Of a DNA stretch of 64,000 nt, positions 15,257 to 23,856 are shown piece after piece. The notes under the pieces are model-generated. The model searched no databases, was not told the origin of the DNA, and saw only the letters and a list, made by a program, of their open reading frames with translations. The first letter of the stretch is position 1. Every line of letters starts with the position of its first letter. Position numbers and translations under genes: made by a program. The stretch spans positions 186,001-250,000 of the forward strand of contig DASPIB010000001.1 of NCBI GenBank assembly GCA_035629335.1, read 5' to 3'. The DNA is from Verrucomicrobiia bacterium (lineage in GTDB: Bacteria; Patescibacteriota; Saccharimonadia; Saccharimonadales; Saccharimonadaceae).

Positions 15257-16861
15257 ATGACAAGAAAAAGCAGCAAGAAGAGCGGAAAAGGAACGGATTT
15301 TATCGATCGCCTTTCTTTAAAGGCAGAACAGTTTGCCAATAGAGCGCGAAGAATTGGTGGAAAATTCTCACCAAGCCTGATTAGTAAAAAGATGGCGGCT
15401 GGGGAGTCAACCTTAACGACCGGTGAAGTATATGCCCTTCGTGGGTATCACGAAAAAGAGGTGCCAGAGCCAGTAATTGCGCGCATGAAGCAGCTCGTGC
15501 TTTCATCGGGGTTGTTTGACGCCGAGTATTACCTAAGCCATAACAGTGATGTCAAAAAAAGTGGCATGGATCCGCTCGATCACTACGTTAAATATGGTGC
15601 TTACGAGGGCCGAGACCCAAGTGAGTTATTCAATGCAAAATATTACCTTGCCACAAACGCTGATGTTCGTGAACTACGGATTAACCCGCTTATACACTAC
15701 TTGCTTGAAGGCAAGGAAGAAGGTCGGTTAAAGCTACCGCCAAAAGTAGAATTATTCAAGCCTTCTGGCACGAAACGCGTCGATATTATTAACGTTAACT
15801 TTTACGATTGGCGAGGCGAAGTGCTGTATAAGGGCGGTGCCGAGCGATATGTGTTCGACCTGGCGCTAATCATTAAAGCTATGGGGTACACGCCGCGTAT
15901 AATCCAGAATGCTACGACGCCTTTTAGTAAAGTCTACCGGGGCGTCGATGTTGTAGGGGTTAAAACGAATGCCAGCAGCATGCGAGGAATCTCGAAAGCT
16001 TACCGCGAAGTGTGCCAGGACGCCGAACTTATTATTGCATCCCCCCTCGATCTTGCCTGCGAGCTTGGCGGCTTGCCGGTGATTGGTATTAATCATGGCA
16101 TTCATTGGGATACGAGCAATCGACATTTATACTCCCATCGCTCAGATGAATACCACGATATTTTTGATGCGCTCAACAATAGCCAGGCAGCTATCTGTGT
16201 TGATACCAATTTTGTTAACTGGACGCGTACCTACGATTATGATTTTGGCAAGAAGCTCACCTATGTGCCTAATTACTATGATAAAAATAACTTTAAGCCA
16301 AAAACCAAAGATTTTACCGGCAAGCTAACCATCACTTACCCGCGGAGGCTGTACCCGGCACGAGGTATTTATATCACGCTTGAAGCTTTTGATACAATTC
16401 TCAAAAACCGCTCAGATGTTGAGTTGCGGCTTGTCGGCCAAACCGACGATACAGAGGTGAAGGCAGCGGTCGCTACACTCATGAACACTTACAAGGGCCA
16501 GGTATTTCAGGATGAATTTGCTATGGAAGATATGCACAAAGCCTACGAAGATAGCCATGTCGTGCTTATTCCCACCTTGTTTTCCGAAGGCACCTCGCTT
16601 TCGTGCCTCGAAGGCATGGCGACGAATAACGCCGTAGTGGCGACAAACGTTGGGGGGCTGCCAAACCTAATTATCAATAATTACAACGGTTTATTAATTG
16701 ATCCACGGGCGGATGCTTTGGTCGAAGCGATAGAGACTCTGGTTACCGATAGAAGCAAGATAAGCTCGATGGCGGAAAAAGGCTTGGAGATTGCCAAAAC
16801 CTTTGAAAAGCAGAACTGGGACGCCCATTGGAAGAAAATATTAACGGAGGTGCTGCAATGA
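15257..16861 (+). CDS. Glycosyltransferase, GT4-like, with N-terminal YYL-N-DV repeats
   Basis: The C-terminal half (about 180-534) is a GT-B glycosyltransferase: the family 4 signature EGTSLSCLEGMA holds the nucleotide-sugar glutamates, preceded by ELRLVG and followed by the NVGGLPNLI turn. Residues 90-160 carry two copies of a short repeat of the type F-YYL-N-DV-PL-HY-G-EGR, known from the ends of many polysaccharide glycosyltransferases. The first 60 residues are basic and Ser/Lys-rich. It lies 69 bases after wzt and overlaps wecB by four bases. Confidence 0.88.
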   Translation: MTRKSSKKSGKGTDFIDRLSLKAEQFANRARRIGGKFSPSLISKKMAAGESTLTTGEVYALRGYHEKEVPEPVIARMKQLVLSSGLFDAEYYLSHNSDVKKSGMDPLDHYVKYGAYEGRDPSELFNAKYYLATNADVRELRINPLIHYLLEGKEEGRLKLPPKVELFKPSGTKRVDIINVNFYDWRGEVLYKGGAERYVFDLALIIKAMGYTPRIIQNATTPFSKVYRGVDVVGVKTNASSMRGISKAYREVCQDAELIIASPLDLACELGGLPVIGINHGIHWDTSNRHLYSHRSDEYHDIFDALNNSQAAICVDTNFVNWTRTYDYDFGKKLTYVPNYYDKNNFKPKTKDFTGKLTITYPRRLYPARGIYITLEAFDTILKNRSDVELRLVGQTDDTEVKAAVATLMNTYKGQVFQDEFAMEDMHKAYEDSHVVLIPTLFSEGTSLSCLEGMATNNAVVATNVGGLPNLIINNYNGLLIDPRADALVEAIETLVTDRSKISSMAEKGLEIAKTFEKQNWDAHWKKILTEVLQ

Positions 16862-17973
16862 AAAAAGTGTTATTAATCTTCGGTACTCGGCCCGAAGCAA
16901 TCAAAATGGCGCCGATGATTAAGGAACTGCAAACGCGCAAACAAAGCTTTGATGTCCGGGTGTGCGTCACCGGTCAGCACCGCGAAATGCTTGATCAAGT
17001 GCTTGATTTCTTTGCCATTACTCCAGATTACGACCTGGCGGTCATGCAGCCCGGGCAAACACTGTTCGGAGTAACCGCTAAAGTGCTCGAAAAGCTCGAA
17101 CCAGTTGTTGATGAGTTTCAACCTGATATTATTCTGGTCCAAGGCGATACCACCAGCGCTTTTGTTGGGGCGCTGGCGGGTTACTATAAACAAACTACGG
17201 TCGGGCACCTTGAAGCAGGACTACGGAGCGGGGATATATACTCACCTTTCCCTGAAGAAATGAACCGGGTGATGGTCGGCCGAATCGCTACTTATCATTT
17301 TGCGCCGACCGAACGGGCGGCAAAGGCGCTCCTTGCGGAAGGAGTGCCAAGTGACCACATATTTAAAGTGGGCAACACGGTTATCGATGCACTGCTTTTG
17401 GGCCTGGAAATTATCAAGAGTCATGACGAATCAACCTACAAAAACGTTTTTGAAGGCGTCGATTGGTCAAAGAAGCTACTGCTCGTAACCGGGCACCGTC
17501 GGGAAAGCTTTGGTGAAGGTTTTGAAAGCATGTGCCATGCGATTAAACGGCTAGCCACCGAAAATAGCGATATTGAAATTGTATATCCAGTTCATCTTAA
17601 CCCGAACGTGCAAGAACCGGTCCGCCGTATTTTAGGCAATTTGCAGAACGTGCATCTTATAGCGCCGCTTGATTACCCGCAGTTAATTTGGCTAATGGAA
17701 AAAGCCTACCTGGTTCTGACCGATTCCGGCGGGATCCAGGAAGAGGCACCGACTCTTGGAAAGCCGGTACTGGTAATGCGCAACGTTACTGAGCGCCAAG
17801 AAGGGGTCGAGGCGGGCACGGCCAAATTAGTCGGCACTGACGGAGAGGTAATTTATCGTGAGACCCAAGAACTCCTCGCGAATCAAGCGGCCTACGCCAA
17901 AATGGCGAATGCAATCAATCCATACGGTGACGGGACCACCGCAAGGCAAATCGCTGATATACTAGAGAAGTAA
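16858..17973 (+). CDS. wecB: UDP-N-acetylglucosamine 2-epimerase (non-hydrolysing)
   Basis: Interconverts UDP-GlcNAc and UDP-ManNAc, supplying ManNAc for surface glycans. Family landmarks: GTRPEAIKMAP at the N-terminus, VTGQHREMLDQ, VQGDTTSAF, HLEAGLRSGD, FPEEMNR, VTGHRRESFG and TDSGGIQEEAP. The 371-residue length is normal. The start ATG at 16858 overlaps the previous stop (ATGA) and has GGAGG ten bases upstream. It is co-directional with the exporter and glycosyltransferases, so ManNAc is probably part of the exported polymer. Confidence 0.96.
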   Translation: MKKVLLIFGTRPEAIKMAPMIKELQTRKQSFDVRVCVTGQHREMLDQVLDFFAITPDYDLAVMQPGQTLFGVTAKVLEKLEPVVDEFQPDIILVQGDTTSAFVGALAGYYKQTTVGHLEAGLRSGDIYSPFPEEMNRVMVGRIATYHFAPTERAAKALLAEGVPSDHIFKVGNTVIDALLLGLEIIKSHDESTYKNVFEGVDWSKKLLLVTGHRRESFGEGFESMCHAIKRLATENSDIEIVYPVHLNPNVQEPVRRILGNLQNVHLIAPLDYPQLIWLMEKAYLVLTDSGGIQEEAPTLGKPVLVMRNVTERQEGVEAGTAKLVGTDGEVIYRETQELLANQAAYAKMANAINPYGDGTTARQIADILEK

Positions 17974-19196
17974 TGATTGTTTTTGTTGCCCCCGATCCTC
18001 GCAAACACAAAGAAAAAGAAGGCTTTTTGCAGCGCGTCGCAGCAATAGACGAAATTTTCAAAAATGAAGAGCGCGTTTATGTGGATGGATCGCAAAATGC
18101 TGCAAAAACAGCGCAACTTTTGGCTCAGGCAGACCTCATATATGTGCATAGCATGTACAATGCCAATAAGATCGCCAGCTCTTACCAGGAGCTCGGGCAC
18201 AAAATCATTACTGACCTACACGGTGTTGTCCCTGAAGAAGAAGCATATCGCGATAACTTTGAAGCCGCCCGTGTAATGGCCGCCACCGAACAGCAAGCGT
18301 TTACATATGGCAAATATTTCGTCGCCGTCAGTGAAATGATGGTGCGGCACTTTGACGAAAAGTACTCTAAAAAAACGAACAGACGCTGGATTGTGCTACC
18401 GGTGTATAGTAGCGGCGGCACACCTGCTAAGCAGCAAATTAGTAAAAAAGATACATCGACGGTCATTTATGCCGGCGGCGGCCAGAAATGGCAAAATGTT
18501 GACATGATGATCGATGCCGTGCAAAAGCTTCATAGCACGCATAAGTTCATCGTATTATCGCACGATCACGACGCCTTCGCGAGCATCAGCACCACTGAAA
18601 ATGTCATTTTAAAGTCTGCTACGAGCAAAGAAGTGCTGTCGTATTACAAAAAAGCTTCTCTTGGGTTTATTCTTCGTAACGATACGCTCGTCAATCGCGT
18701 TGCCTGCCCGACCAAACTGGTTGAATACCTCGGGAATGGCGTCGTGCCGATAGTTTTATCTGAAACAATAGGCGATTTTGCACTGCTTGGCTATAAATAC
18801 ATAACCATTAAGCAATTCCTTGAGGGAACGGTCACAGAAGATCAGATAAACGATTACAGCCAGCATAATTACGCGGTCTATGAGCGTTTTGTGCAAAAGG
18901 CAGCTGAAGGCAAAAAGCTACTACTAAAGGCTGCTGTGTCAATAAAAAAAACCGCTTCGGCTTCGGTGGTGAACTCCGATGTGCTCAGGACAAAACTAGC
19001 TTTTCAGGAAACCCAGAATACCGTGTGGCGGTATGAGTATCAGATTGAACAATATAAAAAGATGATCGCCGATTATGCTAAAATGGCAGAGTATTACCGA
19101 GGGGAACTCGAGGAACTTCGCAGCGAATCCCGGGAGCTACGGGATGCAAAGCGGGAAACAATAGTCGACAAAATAGCGAAAAAGTTCAAAGCTTAA
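17973..19196 (+). CDS. Glycosyltransferase-like protein (GT-B fold) with C-terminal coiled coil
   Basis: Begins at the last base of the wecB stop (TAATG), so it is tightly coupled. Residues 1-300 look like a GT-B transferase: IVFVAPDPRKHKEKEGFLQR at the start, STVIYAGGGQKWQN at the C-domain start, and the family 4-like segment ACPTKLVEYLGNGVVPIVL near residue 245, where the second E of the usual pair is weak. The last 80 residues form a charged heptad-like helix (YEYQIEQYKKMIADYAKMAE). The donor sugar is unknown. Confidence 0.78.
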   Translation: MIVFVAPDPRKHKEKEGFLQRVAAIDEIFKNEERVYVDGSQNAAKTAQLLAQADLIYVHSMYNANKIASSYQELGHKIITDLHGVVPEEEAYRDNFEAARVMAATEQQAFTYGKYFVAVSEMMVRHFDEKYSKKTNRRWIVLPVYSSGGTPAKQQISKKDTSTVIYAGGGQKWQNVDMMIDAVQKLHSTHKFIVLSHDHDAFASISTTENVILKSATSKEVLSYYKKASLGFILRNDTLVNRVACPTKLVEYLGNGVVPIVLSETIGDFALLGYKYITIKQFLEGTVTEDQINDYSQHNYAVYERFVQKAAEGKKLLLKAAVSIKKTASASVVNSDVLRTKLAFQETQNTVWRYEYQIEQYKKMIADYAKMAEYYRGELEELRSESRELRDAKRETIVDKIAKKFKA

Positions 19197-19243
19197 TGGT
19201 TATTCTTTTTAAGTTAATTCAGCTTTACGCAATACAATAAGGA

Positions 19244-21121
19244 ATGATGGGGAGTATTTTGAAAAAGGTATTAAAGACAACTGCACACCACGCAATCCTA
19301 ACCAGTAAGAAGATTATTGGCAAGTCGCCGATGCTCAAAAGCAAGTTAAAAAAGGCGCTTTTGCCCCATCTGGGCGTAGTGTCAGTTGCGGATAAGAACT
19401 ACGACAAATGGCTAGAGAATAATCTGCCCGACGGAGTAGAGGTTGCTAAAATCAAGCGAGCGGCCGATGCGCTGCCGTATCGTCCTTTGATCTCTGTTAT
19501 TGTTCCGACTTACAACACCAATCATCAATTTTTAAGCGACTGTTTTGAATCGGTGTTGGCCCAGGCATACGACAATTGGGAATTATGCGTGGTCGACGAC
19601 GCCTCACCAGATGAAGGCGTGCGCGATATCATCAAAGAATATGCCCAACTTGATTCACGTATAAAATACAAGCTTTTAGAAAAAAACCAACATATTGCCG
19701 GCGCAACAAACGAGGCTATCGCGATGGCAAGCGGTGAGTTTGTGAGCCTGTTCGATCACGATGATATTCTCTGGCCAAATGCGCTATACGAAGTCGCCAA
19801 AGCGCTCAATAAAGACAAAACCCTCGACTTCTTATACACCGACGAAGATAAAATCACTGAAAACCGCAAAGCCTATCAGGCGCCCTTCTTTAAGCCTGAT
19901 TGGAACCCGGACTTCTTGCATAGCGTCAATTACATTACCCATTTTTCAACTATCCGCAAAACCATCCTCGATCAACTCGGCGGTCAAAAAAAGGACTACA
20001 ATGGCGCGCAAGATTGGGATCTCTTTCTCCGGGTGACGGGTGTCACTAAAAAAATTCATCATATCCCACGGATTGTTTACAGCTGGCGAATTCATGATTC
20101 CTCGACCGCCAAATCTACTGACACCAAACCCTATGTCATCGAAGCGCAAAAAAAAGCAATAGAAGATGACCTAAAACGAAAAGGCCATCCAGAGGCTCAG
20201 GTAAAACGGGATCCAAAAAATCCTGGCTATTGGATGGTTGAATATCCGGTAGAAAATAACCCCCTGATTTCAATTGTTATTCCAACCAAGAATCAGTATA
20301 AGGTGGTAAAGCGCTGCATTACTTCGATATACGCCAAAACAACCTACCAAAATTTTGAAATAATCTTGGTCGATACCGGCTCGACCGATAAGCGCGTACT
20401 TTCGTGGTACGAGCAGCTAAAGGCGCAACATCGTAATTTAAAGATTGTCGATTGGCCAGAACAGCCCTTTAGTTATGCCCGCAGCTGCAACGAAGGCGCT
20501 CGGCACGCCCGCGGAGAGTTATTAGTTATGCTCAATAACGACACCGAAGTGATAACGCCTAACTGGCTTGAATTGCTGGCTGGCGATGCGCAGCGTAAAG
20601 AGATCGGTGCAGTTGGCTGCCTGCTGTTTTTCCCAGATAAAGTTCACGTGCAGCATGCCGGCATTGGTGTTGGCTTGGGCGGCGTGGCGGCCAATTCGTT
20701 TTCAATGGCCATCAACCATGGTCTTACGCCCAACCAGCATCTTTACTTAAATACCAAACACAACATGACCGCTGTTACTGCAGCTTGTATGATGATCAAG
20801 AAAAGCCTCTACGATGAAATTGGTGGTTTTGACGAAGAGTTCCGCGTGACCTATAACGATGTCGACCTATGCCTCAGACTGCGAGAAAAGGGCTACTACA
20901 ATCTGTATACGCCGTATGTTCAGTTGTTGCACCACGAGTCAATCAGCGTTGGTCTGCCAAGTGAAATTAAAAAACGCGACACGAAAGAAATGCGGGCGGC
21001 TATGAGCATGTTTAAAGAACGCTGGGCGAAATATATTCAGCACGATCCCGATTTAAATCCAAATATTAACAAAGACAACGCACTTTATGAAGTCGATCCA
21101 CGGCATAGCTACCAGCCGTAG
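19244..21121 (+). CDS. Tandem GT2 glycosyltransferase (rhamnosyltransferase-like)
   Basis: Two family 2 (GT-A) domains. The first, about residues 85-320, has ISVIVPTYNTN, VVDDASPDEG and FDHDDIL. The second, about 340-600, has ISIVIPTKNQ, LVDTGSTD, MLNNDTEVITP and GFDEEFRVTYNDVDLCLRLR, as in rhamnosyltransferase-type enzymes. There is no membrane segment; it probably works at the membrane face on a lipid-linked acceptor. Two adjacent ATG codons (19244, 19247) follow TACAATAAGGA; a TTG at 19259 with GGGGAG before it is an alternative. Confidence 0.9.
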   Translation: MMGSILKKVLKTTAHHAILTSKKIIGKSPMLKSKLKKALLPHLGVVSVADKNYDKWLENNLPDGVEVAKIKRAADALPYRPLISVIVPTYNTNHQFLSDCFESVLAQAYDNWELCVVDDASPDEGVRDIIKEYAQLDSRIKYKLLEKNQHIAGATNEAIAMASGEFVSLFDHDDILWPNALYEVAKALNKDKTLDFLYTDEDKITENRKAYQAPFFKPDWNPDFLHSVNYITHFSTIRKTILDQLGGQKKDYNGAQDWDLFLRVTGVTKKIHHIPRIVYSWRIHDSSTAKSTDTKPYVIEAQKKAIEDDLKRKGHPEAQVKRDPKNPGYWMVEYPVENNPLISIVIPTKNQYKVVKRCITSIYAKTTYQNFEIILVDTGSTDKRVLSWYEQLKAQHRNLKIVDWPEQPFSYARSCNEGARHARGELLVMLNNDTEVITPNWLELLAGDAQRKEIGAVGCLLFFPDKVHVQHAGIGVGLGGVAANSFSMAINHGLTPNQHLYLNTKHNMTAVTAACMMIKKSLYDEIGGFDEEFRVTYNDVDLCLRLREKGYYNLYTPYVQLLHHESISVGLPSEIKKRDTKEMRAAMSMFKERWAKYIQHDPDLNPNINKDNALYEVDPRHSYQP

Positions 21122-21171
21122 AGATTACTGCTTCTCAATTTTAATCCCAACAACTAATCAGGCTTAACTAC

Positions 21172-21702
21172 ATGAAACTGATATTTATATACGGACCGCC
21201 TGCGGTCGGCAAATTAACCATCGCCGAGGTTCTTTCGAAGCGCACCGGTATTGCCCTGTTTCATAATCATCTATCCAGAGACTTGGTGGCCGATATTTAC
21301 AATGACAACGTGACAGATCACTACGAACTCGTCGACACTATCCGACTCAACGTTCTTGATTACTGCTCGAAGCACGGCACTGATCTTATATTTACGTATG
21401 TATATGAAGGAAAGGATGACGATGCGACTGTTCAGCGTTTCATCCAGACGGTAGAAGAGAACAAGGGCGAAGTTGTTTTTGTAGAACTATCGGCTAATCG
21501 AGAAGATCTAATTGAACGGGTAAGCAATGAATCGCGAAAACGATACAAGAAGCTGACTAACCCGGTGATACTCGCTAAAATGACCAAGAATATGAGCAAC
21601 TTTTCTATTCCATTCGTGACTCCCTTAAAAATTAATACCTCAGAATTAGATACCTATGAAGCAGCTGGTGTGATTGCAAAGAGCATTGGATTAGTTTCGT
21701 AA
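21172..21702 (+). CDS. P-loop kinase-like protein (AAA/shikimate-kinase-like)
   Basis: The N-terminus LIFIYGPPAVGKLTIAEVLS is a Walker A loop (GPPAVGKLT), followed by a helix and HNHLSRDL, as in small-molecule or nucleotide kinases of the shikimate/gluconate kinase type. FVELSANREDLIERVSNESR resembles their lid segment. At 176 residues it is a single-domain kinase; the substrate is unknown. It follows the polysaccharide cluster by 50 bases but is not obviously part of it. Confidence 0.72.
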   Translation: MKLIFIYGPPAVGKLTIAEVLSKRTGIALFHNHLSRDLVADIYNDNVTDHYELVDTIRLNVLDYCSKHGTDLIFTYVYEGKDDDATVQRFIQTVEENKGEVVFVELSANREDLIERVSNESRKRYKKLTNPVILAKMTKNMSNFSIPFVTPLKINTSELDTYEAAGVIAKSIGLVS

Positions 21703-21777
21703 GCTAAAGCTATCAATTCTGATCGATACTTAATTAAAAAATGACCCTACCGGGTCTTTAGCTGAGAAGGTTTGTGA

Positions 21778-21813
21778 ACGGGAAGGGTCGCGGACCGTTG
21801 CGACCCTTCCCGT
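21778..21813. terminator. 14-bp perfect hairpin between convergent genes
   Basis: 21778-21791 and 21800-21813 are perfect reverse complements around an 8-base loop, 13 bases beyond the stop of the minus-strand gene at 21826. No T-run. Confidence 0.65.
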
Positions 21814-21825
21814 ATTGTTCTGACA

Positions 21826-22101
21826 CTATCGGCGGCCGCAATCCATGGCGGTGAAGCGGAGATTGGAATCGGAGCCTACCCTGAGGGTAACAATCTTGCC
21901 ATAACGGCCGCCACTGGTTCGGCCGGGCTGGCCCAGTTCCAATTTCATTCCGCCTTCGAACTCGAGGGTTTCCTTCGTCTGCTCTACGATCGGGTAGCGG
22001 CTGTAAACGCGGCGGAAGTGACCGCCGCTGAAAAACGTACCCCGATACCGTACTCCACCCACCGTCATGATGCGGTGCAAGAGGAGCTGAAGAAAGTTCA
22101 T
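21826..22101 (-). CDS. Small basic protein of unknown function (91 aa)
   Basis: ATG at 22101 with GAGG upstream. The product is basic and Gly/Arg-rich (RYRGTFFSGGHFRRVYSRYP) with a beta-like middle and no membrane segment. No family recognised. It has the usual single-gene layout of this window: ribosome site, short reading frame, strong hairpin right behind the stop. Confidence 0.6.
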   Translation of the reverse strand: MNFLQLLLHRIMTVGGVRYRGTFFSGGHFRRVYSRYPIVEQTKETLEFEGGMKLELGQPGRTSGGRYGKIVTLRVGSDSNLRFTAMDCGRR

Positions 22102-22260
22102 AACTGCCTACCTCACGATTTGGTATTTCAGCACTTTTAAATTATATCATAATATTTTAAGATAAGCAAATTTCATTTGTTGTACCCTCCAAATCAGTCA
22201 TTCCTCAGGCAATAATAATCTAAGAGTAAAAGTTTAAAATAATTTTGTTATAGTGCTATT

Positions 22261-22626
22261 ATGAACAACGTTGAAATTTTTATTGAACAAAAAGTCTTGC
22301 CACAATATAAGGAGATCGTCACAAAGTTTCGCGAACTGGTGCGAGAAAAGTACCCAGAATTAAAAGAAGAAATGAGGGGCGGAACCGAAAAGTACCCGGG
22401 GGTACCGGTGTACCGCTTAAAGCGAATTGTTATTACGATTAGTCCTACCAAGCAGGGTATCACCTTTGCATTTACCGATGGCGGTCAGTTTCAAGATAAA
22501 TACAATCAACTTGAAGGTGCTGGGCATAAAACACTAAATTTGCGCTTAAAGAGTATCGATGAATTTGACGAAGCGCAGATGCAATATTATATTGACCAAG
22601 CAATTAAACTACAAAGCGCCTCTTAG
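22261..22626 (+). CDS. DUF1801-like protein
   Basis: 121 residues with the layout of the DUF1801/YdhG-like fold: an N-terminal helix (FIEQKVLPQYKEIVTKFREL), a conserved central Gly followed by a hydrophobic strand (VYRLKRIVITISP), then KQGITFAFTDGG, and a C-terminal helix. The biochemical role of the family is not established. TATAGT (22249-22254) ends 6 bases before the ATG, with no ribosome site, so it is leaderless. Confidence 0.7.
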   Translation: MNNVEIFIEQKVLPQYKEIVTKFRELVREKYPELKEEMRGGTEKYPGVPVYRLKRIVITISPTKQGITFAFTDGGQFQDKYNQLEGAGHKTLNLRLKSIDEFDEAQMQYYIDQAIKLQSAS

Positions 22627-22762
22627 TTGCTGCTAATTGAAATAAAAAGTAAGCAACTAGCTTTAATATAATTCAAGGCAGTTCCTTAGCATAAATTACT
22701 CGGTGGGCGATAGTCATTTACAAAAAGATTTTTTAGAGGCAGTAATTTGTTATGCTATAGAC

Positions 22763-23251
22763 ATGAACCAAAAAGTCGAGCTGCAGGCGGCAGGAGAGAG
22801 TGATGAGGCCGTATTGTCTGAACTTCTTTATGAGTATCAGAAAGAACTTCTTCCCTATACCAAAGCGCCAGAGAGTGCCATAAAAAGCTATAAATATTTG
22901 CCAAATTATTTTACGGATAGCGATAGAGCGGCCTTTTTCATTATGGTAAATGGTAGTATCGGTGGTTTTGTTTTAATCAACAAGCACACAATCATAGAAA
23001 AAGATGCCCATTCGATAGCCGAGTTTTATGTAAAACCAGCCTTCAGAAAAAGCGGAGTGGGGCAAAAGGCCGCTCAACTCGTCTTTAAAAAGTTTCCTGG
23101 AAAATGGGAGGTGGCACAAATAGCGGCAAATAAACCTGCTATCAATTTTTGGCGTGAAACAATCAGCGCGATTACCGGCGGGAAATATAATGAGGTCGTG
23201 CTAGATACGAACAGTTGGCAAGGCCCAGTTCAGACATTTACTATTACCTAA
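22763..23251 (+). CDS. GNAT-family N-acetyltransferase
   Basis: Acyl-CoA-dependent acetyltransferase fold: the central strand AEFYVKPAFRKSGVGQKAAQ carries the acetyl-CoA pyrophosphate-binding loop (R-x-x-G-x-G type, here RKSGVG), followed by the late segment KPAINFWRETI, typical of the family. Acceptor unknown. The start at 22763 is favoured because TATGCT ends 6 bases before it; an in-frame ATG 60 bases upstream would place the -10 box inside the gene. Confidence 0.85.
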   Translation: MNQKVELQAAGESDEAVLSELLYEYQKELLPYTKAPESAIKSYKYLPNYFTDSDRAAFFIMVNGSIGGFVLINKHTIIEKDAHSIAEFYVKPAFRKSGVGQKAAQLVFKKFPGKWEVAQIAANKPAINFWRETISAITGGKYNEVVLDTNSWQGPVQTFTIT

Positions 23252-23279
23252 GTTGACTATTTTTGCTATTGTTAAGAAC

Positions 23280-23684
23280 ATGACGACTGATAAAAAGTTT
23301 CTGGCTCGGGCGATTGCGCTGGCCGAAGCGTCTCCAGAGCCGGTTGGCTGCGGCGTTGTTATTGTGCAGAAGGGTAAAGTTATTGCCGAAGCATATAATT
23401 CGCAGCGGGCAGACAAGATTGCGGTGCACCACGCCGAAGTGAAGGCAATTATTGCTGCCAACAAGGCCACGAACAGTCGGAAACTGGAAGGCGCGGTCGC
23501 CTATTGTAGCTGCGAGCCCTGTGCGATGTGCCTGACCGCCTTGTCGTACGCAAAGGTAGGGCGGATTGTTTTTTATAACACGATGAAGGAGCTTTTTCCT
23601 GATGACCCCCAGTCTAATCTCGATGCTTCTCAGTTCGTGAAGGGCCTTAATTTTGTTCCTAAGTTGGAACGACTAGCGCTGTAG
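23280..23684 (+). CDS. Cytidine/deoxycytidylate deaminase family protein
   Basis: Zinc-dependent deaminase fold. The HAE motif is in VHHAEVKAI and the second zinc site is CSCEPCAMC (PCxxC), with the proton-shuttling Glu in HAE. The 134 residues fit a nucleoside or tRNA-adenosine deaminase-type enzyme; the substrate is not clear. The start at 23280 has TATTGT ending 7 bases upstream. An in-frame codon 27 bases earlier would overlap the end of the GNAT gene region. Confidence 0.85.
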   Translation: MTTDKKFLARAIALAEASPEPVGCGVVIVQKGKVIAEAYNSQRADKIAVHHAEVKAIIAANKATNSRKLEGAVAYCSCEPCAMCLTALSYAKVGRIVFYNTMKELFPDDPQSNLDASQFVKGLNFVPKLERLAL

Positions 23685-23755
23685 TTTTTGGCCCAGTGAT
23701 TTCAGAGGCTTCAATCGAAGCATCTTCTAATGAAAATAAGTTCGAATATAATTCG

Positions 23756-23784
23756 TTGTAATAATAAACTGCCAATGGTAAAAT
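23756..23784 (+). promoter_or_regulatory. Promoter TTGTAA-17-TAAAAT of the large surface protein
   Basis: -35 at 23756-23761 and -10 at 23779-23784 with 17-base spacing; a leader of about 65 bases precedes the start at 23857. Confidence 0.6.
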
Positions 23785-23856
23785 GAGCTAAACGCGCTTT
23801 TGCTTAGGGCAATCCAAGCAATAAAAATGTATAAAACAGAACTACCAGGAGGCGGC

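Noticed and set aside
22703-22762. Longer N-terminus for the GNAT protein
   Set aside because: It would place the TATGCT box and the leaderless start inside the coding region, and the extra residues do not fit the family.
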